DNA of 5,402 nucleotides from an uncultured Verrucomicrobiales bacterium (GCA_937885815.1 CALABM010000023.1:1-5402), one strand, 5' to 3'. Shown: positions 1 to 5,062, numbered from the stretch's first letter. The notes: a model not told the origin generated them from the letters alone. Made by a program: numbers and translations.

Positions 1-143
1 TTTCCTACGTTCAGCCAAAGCAAATATGGAATCACATTATAATATATTGGATAGAGGTGCCTTGTGAAAACCACTTCCCAATTTAGGAGACTGTTACATC
101 GCATGTAAGAGGTCATGGAAAATGAAATACAGCATTCGCGGAG
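1..143 (+). repeat. Dispersed repeat, copy A
   Basis: This is the first of three related copies in the window (others at 2931-3080 and 5003-5062). Positions 1-53 are identical base for base to 2931-2983, and similarity continues without gaps but with many substitutions to about 143. The left end cannot be judged because the window starts inside or at the edge of the repeat. Read on the plus strand it has a GTG at 64-66 aligned with the ATG of the copy B ORF, but an in-frame TAA interrupts it at codon 15, so no intact protein is made from it. From about 81 to 140 it is closer to copy C than to copy B, sharing the TAA and the ATTCGCGGA ending. Confidence 0.9.
38..43 (+). promoter_or_regulatory. 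TATAAT -10-like box in repeat A
   Basis: A perfect TATAAT lies inside the invariant part of the repeat. At the usual 17-base spacing upstream the sequence is CCAAAG, so there is no recognisable -35 box. It would start RNA near 50, about 14 bases before the GTG of the repeat reading frame. Promoter activity is inference; the surrounding DNA is AT-rich and such boxes arise easily by chance. Confidence 0.3.
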
Positions 144-219
144 GATGGAAAAAATCAATCCCCCTAACCTTAATCTCCATTTATATCCTAGGAGGTTCGC
201 TTGTCTCGACTGAGTAATC

Positions 220-366
220 CTAGTTTTTTGCGCTCCGGGGCAATCCGGCACTTTGCCAGAAGCTCGCGGCATCCTTGCGCCGGGCGGGTACCATGTAGCG
301 GGAACGCAGCAGCGAGGTATCGCGGTGCCCCATCTCCAGCTGCAGCACCGGGCGAAATTGATACTT
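220..366 (-). pseudogene. Tyrosine recombinase (phage-type integrase) 3' remnant 1
   Basis: On the minus strand one frame reads QLEMGHRDTSLLRSRYM and continues for 25 more residues to a TAG at 222-220. This matches the C-terminal end of tyrosine recombinases: MGHRD carries the H of the H/W box and RSRYM carries the nucleophilic Tyr. Everything upstream, including the arm-binding domain and the R-H box, is missing; recognisable similarity stops near 355-366, where the promoter of the next gene begins. It is a paralogue of the remnant at 1344-1544: the two share LQLEMGHRDTSLLRSRYMVPA exactly over the last 20 residues of that block, then diverge in the tail. It cannot make an active enzyme. The identification as a recombinase end is firm; which subfamily is unknown. 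Confidence 0.75.
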
Positions 367-393
367 GCCAGAGGATAAGCAGCATGCTATACT
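365..393 (+). promoter_or_regulatory. Sigma-70-type promoter for 400-1274
   Basis: TTGCCA at 365-370 and TATACT at 388-393 are separated by exactly 17 bases and each is one base from consensus. The expected start site is about 400, the first base of the ATG of the short hydrophobic ORF, so the message may be leaderless. The -35 box sits at the broken upstream end of integrase remnant 1, suggesting the promoter was brought in or exposed at that junction. The same TATACT with 17-base spacing precedes the lipoprotein gene. Confidence 0.7.
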
Positions 394-399
394 GTGCCC

Positions 400-537
400 A
401 TGCTTAAGGCATATCTCTTTCCTGCTGCCCTGCTGGCAGGCTGTTTTCTGACGGGCATTTTATTTATCTGTATGCCCCGGAAAAAGACACGCCCAGGCAA
501 GCCGATGCAGCAGCAGCCCCCACAACTTCTGACATAA
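400..537 (+). CDS. Signal-anchor peptide, probable frameshifted 5' end of the DUF1963 gene
   Basis: An ATG at 400 opens a 45-codon frame that starts MLKAYLFPAALLAGCFL and ends at TAA 535-537. Residues 3-25 are strongly hydrophobic after a Lys, and LAGC at 12-15 fits a lipobox, although the hydrophobic run continues past the Cys, which suits an uncleaved anchor better. After residue 25 the frame becomes basic and low in complexity. The +3 frame is open from 408 and reads APEKDTPRQADAAAAPTTSD, a typical linker, straight into the DUF1963 ORF. A single missing base in the C4 or A5 runs at 475-485 would therefore join signal anchor, linker and domain into one protein of about 291 residues. It could be a real mutation, a sequencing error, phase variation or -1 frameshifting at AAAAAG (481-486). 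Confidence 0.55.
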   Translation: MLKAYLFPAALLAGCFLTGILFICMPRKKTRPGKPMQQQPPQLLT

Positions 538-545
538 AAAAAGAA

Positions 546-1274
546 ATGACTCCGGATATCATGCAATTCAGGGAAAACCTGATTCGCGACATGCGCCGCA
601 CCACCCAAACAAAGGCGGTGATTTTGCGCAGTAAACTGACCGACAATCTGCCGGAAGGCAATGCGAGCTGCCTGGGGCGGGTTACCCGCCAACTCCCCGG
701 CGAGGAATGGCCGGTGGATGCCCTGGGTAAGCGCTTGGAGCCTCTGGCTACCATTTATGTGCCGGATTTTCCCGGTGTTCCCGAGCCGCTCCGCAAGATG
801 GCTCTTATCACCATCTTCGCCCCGTCAGAGGCATGGGCTGAGAATATGGAAGAAAAGCCACAGCTGGGCTGCGTCATCCGCGCGTACCCGACTCTGGAGG
901 GACTGGAGCCCTGCGATTATGTGTCTGAGGAGGTGAAAACCTGCCTTCTCACTCCGGAAGCGGTAGAGAATGATATGCCCATCTACCCGGGTATCGGGGG
1001 CGGATATGAATGGTGGCCCAAATTCCGGGACGCAGAAGCACTGTTGGATATCGATTATCGGGAGGATGTGTGCGATGCTGTGTATGAAACGCACAAAATA
1101 GGTGGGTACCCCTCATTCCTGCAGGACCCGCCCATGTTCCCCGCCGGTTTTGCCTTTGCCCTGCAAATTACCTGCGAATTGGACGCCGGCTTGCTCATAG
1201 GCGACTGTGGGAATTACTACTTCTATTACAATGCAGAGAAAAATGAGTGGCGGGGTTATGCGGACTTCGGTTAA
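546..1274 (+). CDS. DUF1963 / YwqG-like protein
   Basis: The 242-residue ORF matches the plan of DUF1963 (YwqG-like) proteins. There is an N-terminal LGRVTRQLPGEEWP segment at residues 43-56 (the usual LGG-P-LP-WP region), then HKIGGYPSFLQ at 183-193, FALQI at 204-208 and GDCGNYYFYY at 219-228, the typical GGYP-Q, LLQID and GDxGxxYFF motifs in the right order. The family has no settled biochemical activity. ATG 546 is the first ATG/GTG/TTG in this frame, which is open back to 408; only AAAAAAAGAA precedes it, a poor ribosome site. The upstream frame codes an Ala/Pro/Thr-rich linker, and a hydrophobic signal lies one frame away at 400, so the protein was probably membrane-anchored or exported. 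The unit ends with its own terminator and stands alone between two integrase remnants. Family call is fairly sure, start and export are not. Confidence 0.75.
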   Translation: MTPDIMQFRENLIRDMRRTTQTKAVILRSKLTDNLPEGNASCLGRVTRQLPGEEWPVDALGKRLEPLATIYVPDFPGVPEPLRKMALITIFAPSEAWAENMEEKPQLGCVIRAYPTLEGLEPCDYVSEEVKTCLLTPEAVENDMPIYPGIGGGYEWWPKFRDAEALLDIDYREDVCDAVYETHKIGGYPSFLQDPPMFPAGFAFALQITCELDAGLLIGDCGNYYFYYNAEKNEWRGYADFG

Positions 1275-1295
1275 ACATTTCCACTCAAATGACCG

Positions 1296-1330
1296 GCCTC
1301 CCGGGTTTCCCACGGGAGGCTGATTTTTTC
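1296..1330 (+). terminator. Rho-independent terminator of the DUF1963 gene
   Basis: GCCTCCCG (1296-1303) pairs perfectly with CGGGAGGC (1313-1320) across a 9-base loop, followed after three bases by six T residues at 1324-1329. It starts 21 bases after the stop codon of the DUF1963 gene, so it closes that transcription unit before the second integrase remnant. Confidence 0.85.
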
Positions 1331-1343
1331 AAGGTTCCCCTTT

Positions 1344-1544
1344 TTACCTGCGCAGCAGTTTTCCGGGCACCCCTGCTCCCCGCCAGAAGGCCACGGCATC
1401 CCTGCGATGCGCGGGCACCATGTACCGGCTGCGCAACAGGGAGGTATCCCGGTGGCCCATTTCCAGCTGCAACTCCGGCAGGTTGCGGAACAGGACGGCA
1501 TGATAGGTCGCGAAGGAATGGCGGCAAACAGGCCAAAAAGCCAC
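1344..1544 (-). pseudogene. Tyrosine recombinase 3' remnant 2
   Basis: The minus-strand frame starting at GTG 1544 encodes 66 residues that are the C-terminal catalytic end of a tyrosine recombinase. CRHSFATYH is the R-H box with the catalytic Arg, MGHRD is the H/W box, and RSRYM supplies the Tyr nucleophile; the His that normally lies three residues before the Arg is replaced by Pro. Full enzymes are several times longer, and the catalytic domain's first half and the N-terminal DNA-binding domain are gone. An in-frame TAG lies five codons upstream of the GTG (plus coordinates 1554-1556), confirming that the frame is broken. It reaches farther upstream than the sister remnant at 220-366, so one did not simply copy from the other in its present length. 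It lies antisense and immediately upstream of the lipoprotein promoter region. Confidence 0.8.
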
Positions 1545-1619
1545 CTTGCACTACATGACCCGCACCCGGCAGACCAAGGGCTCCACTTCGAGCAAATCCT
1601 CCCCTAGCACCCGCCATCG

Positions 1620-1653
1620 GCAACAAAAATGCAGGAAACGAGCAACAAAATGC
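1620..1653. repeat. Tandem direct repeat upstream of the lipoprotein promoter
   Basis: GCAACAAAAATGC (1620-1632) and GCAACAAAATGC (1642-1653) differ by one A in the A-run and start 22 bases apart, close to two helical turns. The second copy ends 9 bases before the -35 box at 1663. The placement would suit an activator or other regulator binding on one face of the DNA, but no known operator is recognised. Confidence 0.4.
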
Positions 1654-1662
1654 CATCTTCGC

Positions 1663-1691
1663 TTGAACGGAGGGGCGGGAATTGATATACT
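1663..1691 (+). promoter_or_regulatory. Sigma-70-type promoter for the lipoprotein gene
   Basis: TTGAAC (1663-1668) and TATACT (1686-1691) are separated by 17 bases. The expected start near 1698 gives a leader of about 20 bases to ATG 1718 with no purine-rich ribosome site in it. Confidence 0.7.
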
Positions 1692-1717
1692 GCCCCACAA
1701 CAAATACACGCTTAGTT

Positions 1718-2422
1718 ATGACCAAGTTCCAATTCTCCAGAATCCTTGCCACCACAGCCCTGTGCCTTGCGGCAGTGGGGCTGAGTTCGTGTACTACGGT
1801 AATTGATACCGGCAGCATGCTCGATAATGTGGGAAAAGAGGAACCGAGCCGACTGTTGAAGGAGGAAAAAAATAAATACGTCACATGGCACCAAGAGACC
1901 CCCATGGTGGCATGGAAAAAGGGCGATACCTATTATGTGGAGCTGCCCGTGGCTTATATACCGGCTGGCATTCAGTACCGGGATTACTTGGTATGTAATG
2001 AGAGCTTGCTGCGGAGGGAGCAATTTTTCTATCCCGAAGTTGAGTGCTCGCCTGCTAGCATAGCTACTTGTCAGAAACAGAAAGAGATTTTTTATGCGGT
2101 GCTGACTGCGGAGCAGTTCCGGAAGGCTTGTACCGGTTATGCCAAATGGGAAACCCCGCCTTTGGCCGGAGAATCGTTCCCCGTGCTTCCTGCCGCGTCG
2201 GTTAATATGGAAGGCGCAGAGCGGCTCTCGGCAGAGTATTCGCGCAGTTTGGAGACTAGTGCGCCCATCTTGCTGCGCAGAGTGCCGGTTCGCCGCACCC
2301 TTGGTAATCAATTGCGGAGACCTCTCACCTGGGTATTAGATACTGCTGATATTCCCCTGACTATAGCCGCGTCTCCTGTGGGGTGGCTCGTGAATTTAAT
2401 TTATTATCCTTTCAGTAAATAA
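1718..2422 (+). CDS. Putative lipoprotein of unknown function
   Basis: The 234-residue product begins MTKFQFSRILATTALCL and has a signal peptide ending in LSSC, with the acylated Cys at residue 25; Thr follows at +2, so there is no Asp inner-membrane retention signal and outer-membrane sorting is possible. After the lipobox comes a soluble, mixed region rich in Trp, Tyr, Glu and Lys (about 50-185), with five further Cys at 93, 110, 118, 138 and none after, which could form disulfides if the protein faces an oxidising compartment. Residues 201-233 (RPLTWVLDTADIPLTIAASP and onward) are hydrophobic and Pro-broken, as in small lipoproteins that hug the membrane. ATG 1718 is chosen because longer ATT starts overlap the -10 box. 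I do not recognise the family. The gene is monocistronic, with its own promoter and terminator. Confidence 0.8.
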   Translation: MTKFQFSRILATTALCLAAVGLSSCTTVIDTGSMLDNVGKEEPSRLLKEEKNKYVTWHQETPMVAWKKGDTYYVELPVAYIPAGIQYRDYLVCNESLLRREQFFYPEVECSPASIATCQKQKEIFYAVLTAEQFRKACTGYAKWETPPLAGESFPVLPAASVNMEGAERLSAEYSRSLETSAPILLRRVPVRRTLGNQLRRPLTWVLDTADIPLTIAASPVGWLVNLIYYPFSK

Positions 2423-2475
2423 AGAGATAGATTTTCCTACAGGAATTTAACGAGCTCTTGGACAGCCGTTCCGTC

Positions 2476-2526
2476 CATCGCTTGCAAGTGTCTTTTTATC
2501 CCCTTGCAAGCGATGTTTCTTTTTAG
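2476..2526 (+). terminator. Rho-independent terminator of the lipoprotein gene
   Basis: CATCGCTTGCAAG (2476-2488) pairs perfectly over 13 bases with CTTGCAAGCGATG (2503-2515); the loop is 14 bases, and TTTCTTTTT follows from 2516. It lies 53 bases after the lipoprotein stop codon. The arm octamer CTTGCAAG is itself a palindrome and recurs at 2775-2782. Confidence 0.85.
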
Positions 2527-2559
2527 GTTGCCACTCGGAGGAAAAGGGGGATTAAACAA

Positions 2560-2647
2560 CTGATTCTGTGTAGCTTGCCAGTTCGAAACATCTTTGCTTG
2601 CCGCAGAGTTGCCATCTACTCAAAGTTGCCTAAGCTCACAGAATCAG
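2560..2647. repeat. Long-range inverted repeat
   Basis: CTGATTCTGTG (2560-2570) is the exact reverse complement of CACAGAATCAG (2637-2647), and with one bulged base the pairing extends by five more bases (AGCTT with AAGCT). The 66-base interior has two TTGCC-containing direct repeats (GAGTTGCC, AAGTTGCC). Just outside, TTCGAAGCATGTTTG (from 2659) nearly repeats TTCGAAACATCTTTG (from 2582). It could fold as a cruciform or RNA stem; no function is known. Confidence 0.55.
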
Positions 2648-2676
2648 CGGATTATAGATTCGAAGCATGTTTGGTA

Positions 2677-2743
2677 CCCCTAAAAGACTTTCGCACTTAG
2701 AAAAAGAGGCTTAGGCGTGCTTAGGCTTTTTGACCTTTTGGGG
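2677..2743 (+). other. Nested hairpin, CCCC-AAAAG / CTTTTGGGG
   Basis: CCCC (2677-2680) and AAAAG (2682-2686), with one bulged T between them, pair with CTTTTGGGG (2735-2743). Inside it AAAAAG (2701-2706) can pair with CTTTTT (2726-2731). No strong T-tract follows, so it is not a standard terminator. It may be part of a structured RNA or simply decayed DNA. Confidence 0.35.
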
Positions 2744-2830
2744 CTGTTTTGCGCCCGGCTGGGCGGTAGCAGGGCTTGCAAGCGTGCAATGCCTAGGCTT
2801 GCGTAATGATTGAAAATCAAGGCAAAGCAA

Positions 2831-2862
2831 AAACCGAACCAGATTGATTTCTGATTCGGTTT
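2831..2862 (-). terminator. Minus-strand terminator, possibly bidirectional
   Basis: AAACCGAACCAGA (2831-2843) and TCTGATTCGGTTT (2850-2862) form a 13-base stem with a single mismatch and a 6-base loop. On the minus strand the stem ends in a run of five T (GGTTTTTGC), giving the classical terminator form; on the plus strand only TTTCTT follows. It is the first terminator-like structure past the 3118-4906 operon on its strand, about 256 bases after its last stop codon, with repeat copy B in between. Confidence 0.65.
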
Positions 2863-2930
2863 CTTGGATTAAGAGGAATTAACGAGCCATCAGCTTGGAA
2901 AAATTGAGCTAGGAATTCGCTTTTTTCGTT

Positions 2931-3080
2931 TTTCCTACGTTCAGCCAAAGCAAATATGGAATCACATTATAATATATTGGATAAAAGGGTTTTATGAAAT
3001 CCGCTTCGCAATTCAGGGGTCTGTCGCATCGCTTGTATGAGGTCATGGCAAATGAAATACAGCATTTGAGGAGAGAGGAG
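2931..3080 (+). repeat. Dispersed repeat, copy B
   Basis: Positions 2931-2983 equal 1-53 exactly; from 2984 on the match to copy A is ungapped but loses identity, and fades after about 3080. A TATAAT (2968-2973) sits in the invariant half. Copy B is the only copy in which the plus-strand frame is open, because it has TAT where copies A and C have TAA. No terminal inverted repeats or clear target duplication are visible, so it is not called an insertion sequence. Confidence 0.9.
2968..2973 (+). promoter_or_regulatory. TATAAT -10-like box in repeat B
   Basis: The same TATAAT as in copy A lies 20 bases before ATG 2994 and lacks a recognisable -35 box at 17-base spacing. If used, RNA would start near 2980 and give a leader of about 14 bases containing AAAAGGG, a weak ribosome site. 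Confidence 0.3.
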
Positions 3081-3092
3081 TATAAATTGTGA
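2994..3092 (+). CDS. Possible 32-residue small protein in repeat B
   Basis: ATG 2994 opens a frame reading MKSASQFRGLSHRLYEVM and then a helix-like, charged ANEIQHLRREEYKL before TGA 3090-3092. AAAAGGG lies a few bases before the ATG and TATAAT 20 bases before it. The homologous frames in copies A and C are cut by a TAA at the same codon (the Tyr at residue 15). Differences between A and B fall on all three codon positions, without the third-position bias expected of a maintained protein. It is therefore either a recently decayed small gene of which B is the surviving copy, or chance. I do not recognise the peptide. Confidence 0.25.
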   Translation: MKSASQFRGLSHRLYEVMANEIQHLRREEYKL

Positions 3093-3117
3093 TTACTCCG
3101 CACATGTGAAACCGGGC

Positions 3118-3867
3118 TTATAAGCCTTCTGTATCATTCTCTTTTTTCTGCGTTCGGCCAAGGCGAATCCAGGCAGAGATTTCTTCTTGGTAAAGACAGA
3201 AAACCAACAGTCCACCAAATAAACTCAGCAGGAACAGGGCAATTCTGGCAAGCTTGCCTTCCAATCCATCGCGATAAAACGAATAGTAGGTCTCCAGCGC
3301 GCCCTTCCGCGTCGCGATGGCATAGGCGAAATTATAATTTTCCGTATCATACTCATCAATTTCCAGCACATTACCTCGTTTCTCCCCGGAATAATACACG
3401 GTTGTCTGCTGCGGCAAGTAAGAATAGGTGTAGCTGACTGTACTGCCGTCCTCGTGCCGGAGTTTTACCACATTCTCCTCCAGCAGCTCAACGCTCCATC
3501 CCTCCTGGGGATGTACCGAATCCGCCACCAGCGGGAGAGGGCGAAGATGTTCCTGGGCGCAATGGCTCAAATCCCTCCCGAAAAAGCGTGATTTATTGGC
3601 GAGGACAAGAGTGTCAATCTGCGCATCTTCTGCCAGATATCCTTCCATTCCCATGCTGCCATAGCGATTTATAACAAGACGTTCCTCCACCGCCACACTC
3701 AGGAAAGGAGCATCAACCGATACCCCTGTTGCCGGATGCACCGCGGGTGTTGTGCTGCTCAATAAACCTTCATGAACAGGCCATTGCACAGGGGTGCGGA
3801 GCACCACCACCAGAAGGGATACCCACACAAGGCCGATGATACAGGAAAGGAGGCTGCGTTTGTTCAT
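3118..3867 (-). CDS. Membrane protein of unknown function, two transmembrane segments
   Basis: The 249-residue product has a basic N-terminus (MNKRS), a first membrane helix at about residues 7-23, a large region of about 180 residues, and a second helix at about 207-226 (ARIALFLLSLFGGLLVFCLY), followed by a short basic/acidic tail (residues 227-249). With positive residues before helix 1 and in the tail after helix 2, both ends probably lie in the cytoplasm and the middle, rich in Tyr, Glu and Thr, in the periplasm. No catalytic motif is visible and the family is not recognised. The ATG at 3867 follows the upstream gene's stop by 10 bases, with AAAGG three bases before the start, so it is translated from the same message. 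The stop codon lies within a 12-base palindrome, GGCTTATAAGCC. Confidence 0.8.
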   Translation of the reverse strand: MNKRSLLSCIIGLVWVSLLVVVLRTPVQWPVHEGLLSSTTPAVHPATGVSVDAPFLSVAVEERLVINRYGSMGMEGYLAEDAQIDTLVLANKSRFFGRDLSHCAQEHLRPLPLVADSVHPQEGWSVELLEENVVKLRHEDGSTVSYTYSYLPQQTTVYYSGEKRGNVLEIDEYDTENYNFAYAIATRKGALETYYSFYRDGLEGKLARIALFLLSLFGGLLVFCLYQEEISAWIRLGRTQKKENDTEGL

Positions 3868-3877
3868 GAGCCTTTAT

Positions 3878-4906
3878 TTATTCGTCTTCCGCGGTAGCAG
3901 GAGCATAATACCAATGCGTCTCAATTTTCACCCCCTCGGGAGTATACAGGAAGAGCTCGCAATCGTCCGGCAGCTTATGGAAACGGCCATTTTCCCGCTG
4001 CGGCAGAGCAGGTTCGCCCTCATCGGCAGGACGAATGATGGCAACATGCTTCTCCTTCACCTCATAGCAAAGCCTGCGGCCGGGTGAAAAATCGAGGAGT
4101 TCATGCTCAAACCCACTCGCAGCCCGCCCGATGGACACGCACACCAACCCGCTGGCATGGGCATGTCTCTGGTGGTGGCTTCCGGCATACCAGGGTTCGA
4201 GCAATAAGCGGGCTTCCTGCTCTTGTAGCTGATCCTGGAGCAGGCTTACCTCATCAGGATTTGAGCTACGTACCTGAACATTGCAGGAATAGCAGTAGTA
4301 TTCATTCACCAGCGGTAGCAGTAGCTCCATACTATCCGCATCGTGAATGGATTTTACCACTGATAAGGCCCGTTGCGCATACATCTGCGCATAGCGGTCT
4401 ATCACCTCCTGCGGCACTTCTTCAGCAGGCTCATTCTTCAAAACGCCGAAGAACGATGGCAGTTCCGCTGCCTTCAGCGTGTGCAGGCGCACATAATCGG
4501 TGTTGCCTGTGGCTGCTTTCAGATTCAGATGCGGCAGGGTCAGATTGCCCTCCGCTTGGGCAGGCTCGACCAACACATACTGCAAGGGATTGCGGAATGA
4601 ATAAGTACTGGGGCGCAGCGCCTCATCCTCCGTCAGCGCACGGAGCACCACATCCAGCCGCATGTTATGCCTAGCATGCAACTCCGTTGAGGAATCCTCC
4701 GGCGCAGCCCGTTGTTCCCAGCCCTCGTTGCAGCGCCACAGATACAGCCAGGACTCGCAATCCTCGGCTTCCGGATAACTTATGGAATATAGATATTCCG
4801 GCTTGCGTAGCAGCCGCTCCCGAACCGCTTCCGGGGGATACGGCAGCTCCACGCCGAAATAATAGTGTTCGTCATCCGGCAGCAGAAGATTTGTAGGTTC
4901 CGTCAT
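3878..4906 (-). CDS. Soluble protein of unknown function, first gene of operon
   Basis: The 342-residue product begins MTEPTNLLLPDDEHYYFGVE and has no signal peptide or membrane helix, so it is probably cytoplasmic. It is acidic and Leu/Glu rich. Visible landmarks are a Cys pair in YYCYSC at residues 203-208, a likely helix at about 219-237 (DEVSLLQDQLQEQEARLLLE), and a His cluster HHQRHAH at 244-250. Cys and His are too scattered to call a metal site. The C-terminal part (about 270-335) has beta-strand-like alternation. No known family is recognised. The ATG at 4906 is about 13 bases from the predicted start site and has no clear ribosome site, in keeping with the short leaders of the other genes here. 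The membrane protein gene follows after 10 bases, suggesting that the two products act together. Confidence 0.8.
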   Translation of the reverse strand: MTEPTNLLLPDDEHYYFGVELPYPPEAVRERLLRKPEYLYSISYPEAEDCESWLYLWRCNEGWEQRAAPEDSSTELHARHNMRLDVVLRALTEDEALRPSTYSFRNPLQYVLVEPAQAEGNLTLPHLNLKAATGNTDYVRLHTLKAAELPSFFGVLKNEPAEEVPQEVIDRYAQMYAQRALSVVKSIHDADSMELLLPLVNEYYCYSCNVQVRSSNPDEVSLLQDQLQEQEARLLLEPWYAGSHHQRHAHASGLVCVSIGRAASGFEHELLDFSPGRRLCYEVKEKHVAIIRPADEGEPALPQRENGRFHKLPDDCELFLYTPEGVKIETHWYYAPATAEDE

Positions 4907-4925
4907 AACTCGTCAGGTTGACTTA

Positions 4926-4954
4926 TTTATACCATTGGACGAGAACAAAATCAA
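4926..4954 (-). promoter_or_regulatory. Sigma-70-type promoter of the 3118-4906 operon
   Basis: Read on the minus strand, TTGATT (4954-4949) and TATAAA (4931-4926) are separated by 17 bases. The expected start near 4919 leaves a leader of about 13 bases before ATG 4906. Confidence 0.65.
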
Positions 4955-5002
4955 ATCTAATCACTCTTCTTTCTTCGGAGCCGGGGGCGGCAGCCCTGCC
5001 GA

Positions 5003-5062
5003 TTAAGGAGACTGTCACATCGCTTGTAAGAGGTCATGAAAAATGAAATACAGCATTCGCGG
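5003..5062 (+). repeat. Dispersed repeat, copy C (partial)
   Basis: From TTAAGGAGACTGT to ATTCGCGGA this matches copy A (81-140) with only a handful of substitutions, and copy B less well. The promoter-like first 80 bases of the repeat are absent; the junction follows a small CGGCA/TGCCG hairpin at 4988-5001. The plus-strand frame has the same TAA (5028-5030) as copy A. Confidence 0.85.

Larger units (their letters stand above)
2423..2930. other. Gene-free spacer rich in inverted repeats
   Basis: No credible ORF is seen in these 508 bases. Besides the two terminators described separately it holds a long-range inverted repeat (2560-2570 with 2637-2647), a nested A/T hairpin (2677-2743), a small CGCCC/GGGCG hairpin near 2750-2764 and the palindrome GCTTGCAAGC (2774-2783). 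The near-repeat AGGAATT(T)AACGAGC occurs at both ends (2441-2455 and 2874-2887). It separates the convergent plus- and minus-strand transcription units. Confidence 0.6.

Noticed and set aside
201..407. Plus-strand ORF from TTG with AGGAGG upstream
   Set aside because: The ribosome-like site is well placed, but the ORF is antisense to the clear integrase remnant on the minus strand and its sequence has no protein-like features of its own.
1682..1717. Upstream ATT start for the lipoprotein gene
   Set aside because: It would overlap the -10 box and place extra polar residues before a perfectly placed signal peptide.
1285..1905. Long minus-strand ORF of 206 codons
   Set aside because: It runs in a different frame from the integrase remnant, overlaps the lipoprotein promoter and signal peptide, and contains no recognisable domain.
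1712..2311. Minus-strand ORF of 199 codons
   Set aside because: It is the antisense shadow of the lipoprotein gene, which has a signal peptide, promoter and terminator supporting the plus strand.
2571..2700. tRNA- or tmRNA-like segment (TTCGAA motifs)
   Set aside because: No acceptor stem, anticodon arm or CCA end can be built around the TTCGAA motifs.
2909..3103. Minus-strand ORF of 64 codons across repeat B
   Set aside because: It is open in the other copies too, but has no ribosome site or promoter and the substitution pattern shows no coding bias; kept only as a caveat in the repeat finding.
4084..4674. Plus-strand ORF of 196 codons
   Set aside because: It is antisense to the 342-residue gene, rich in His/Pro/Arg as expected of a shadow frame, and has no promoter or ribosome site.
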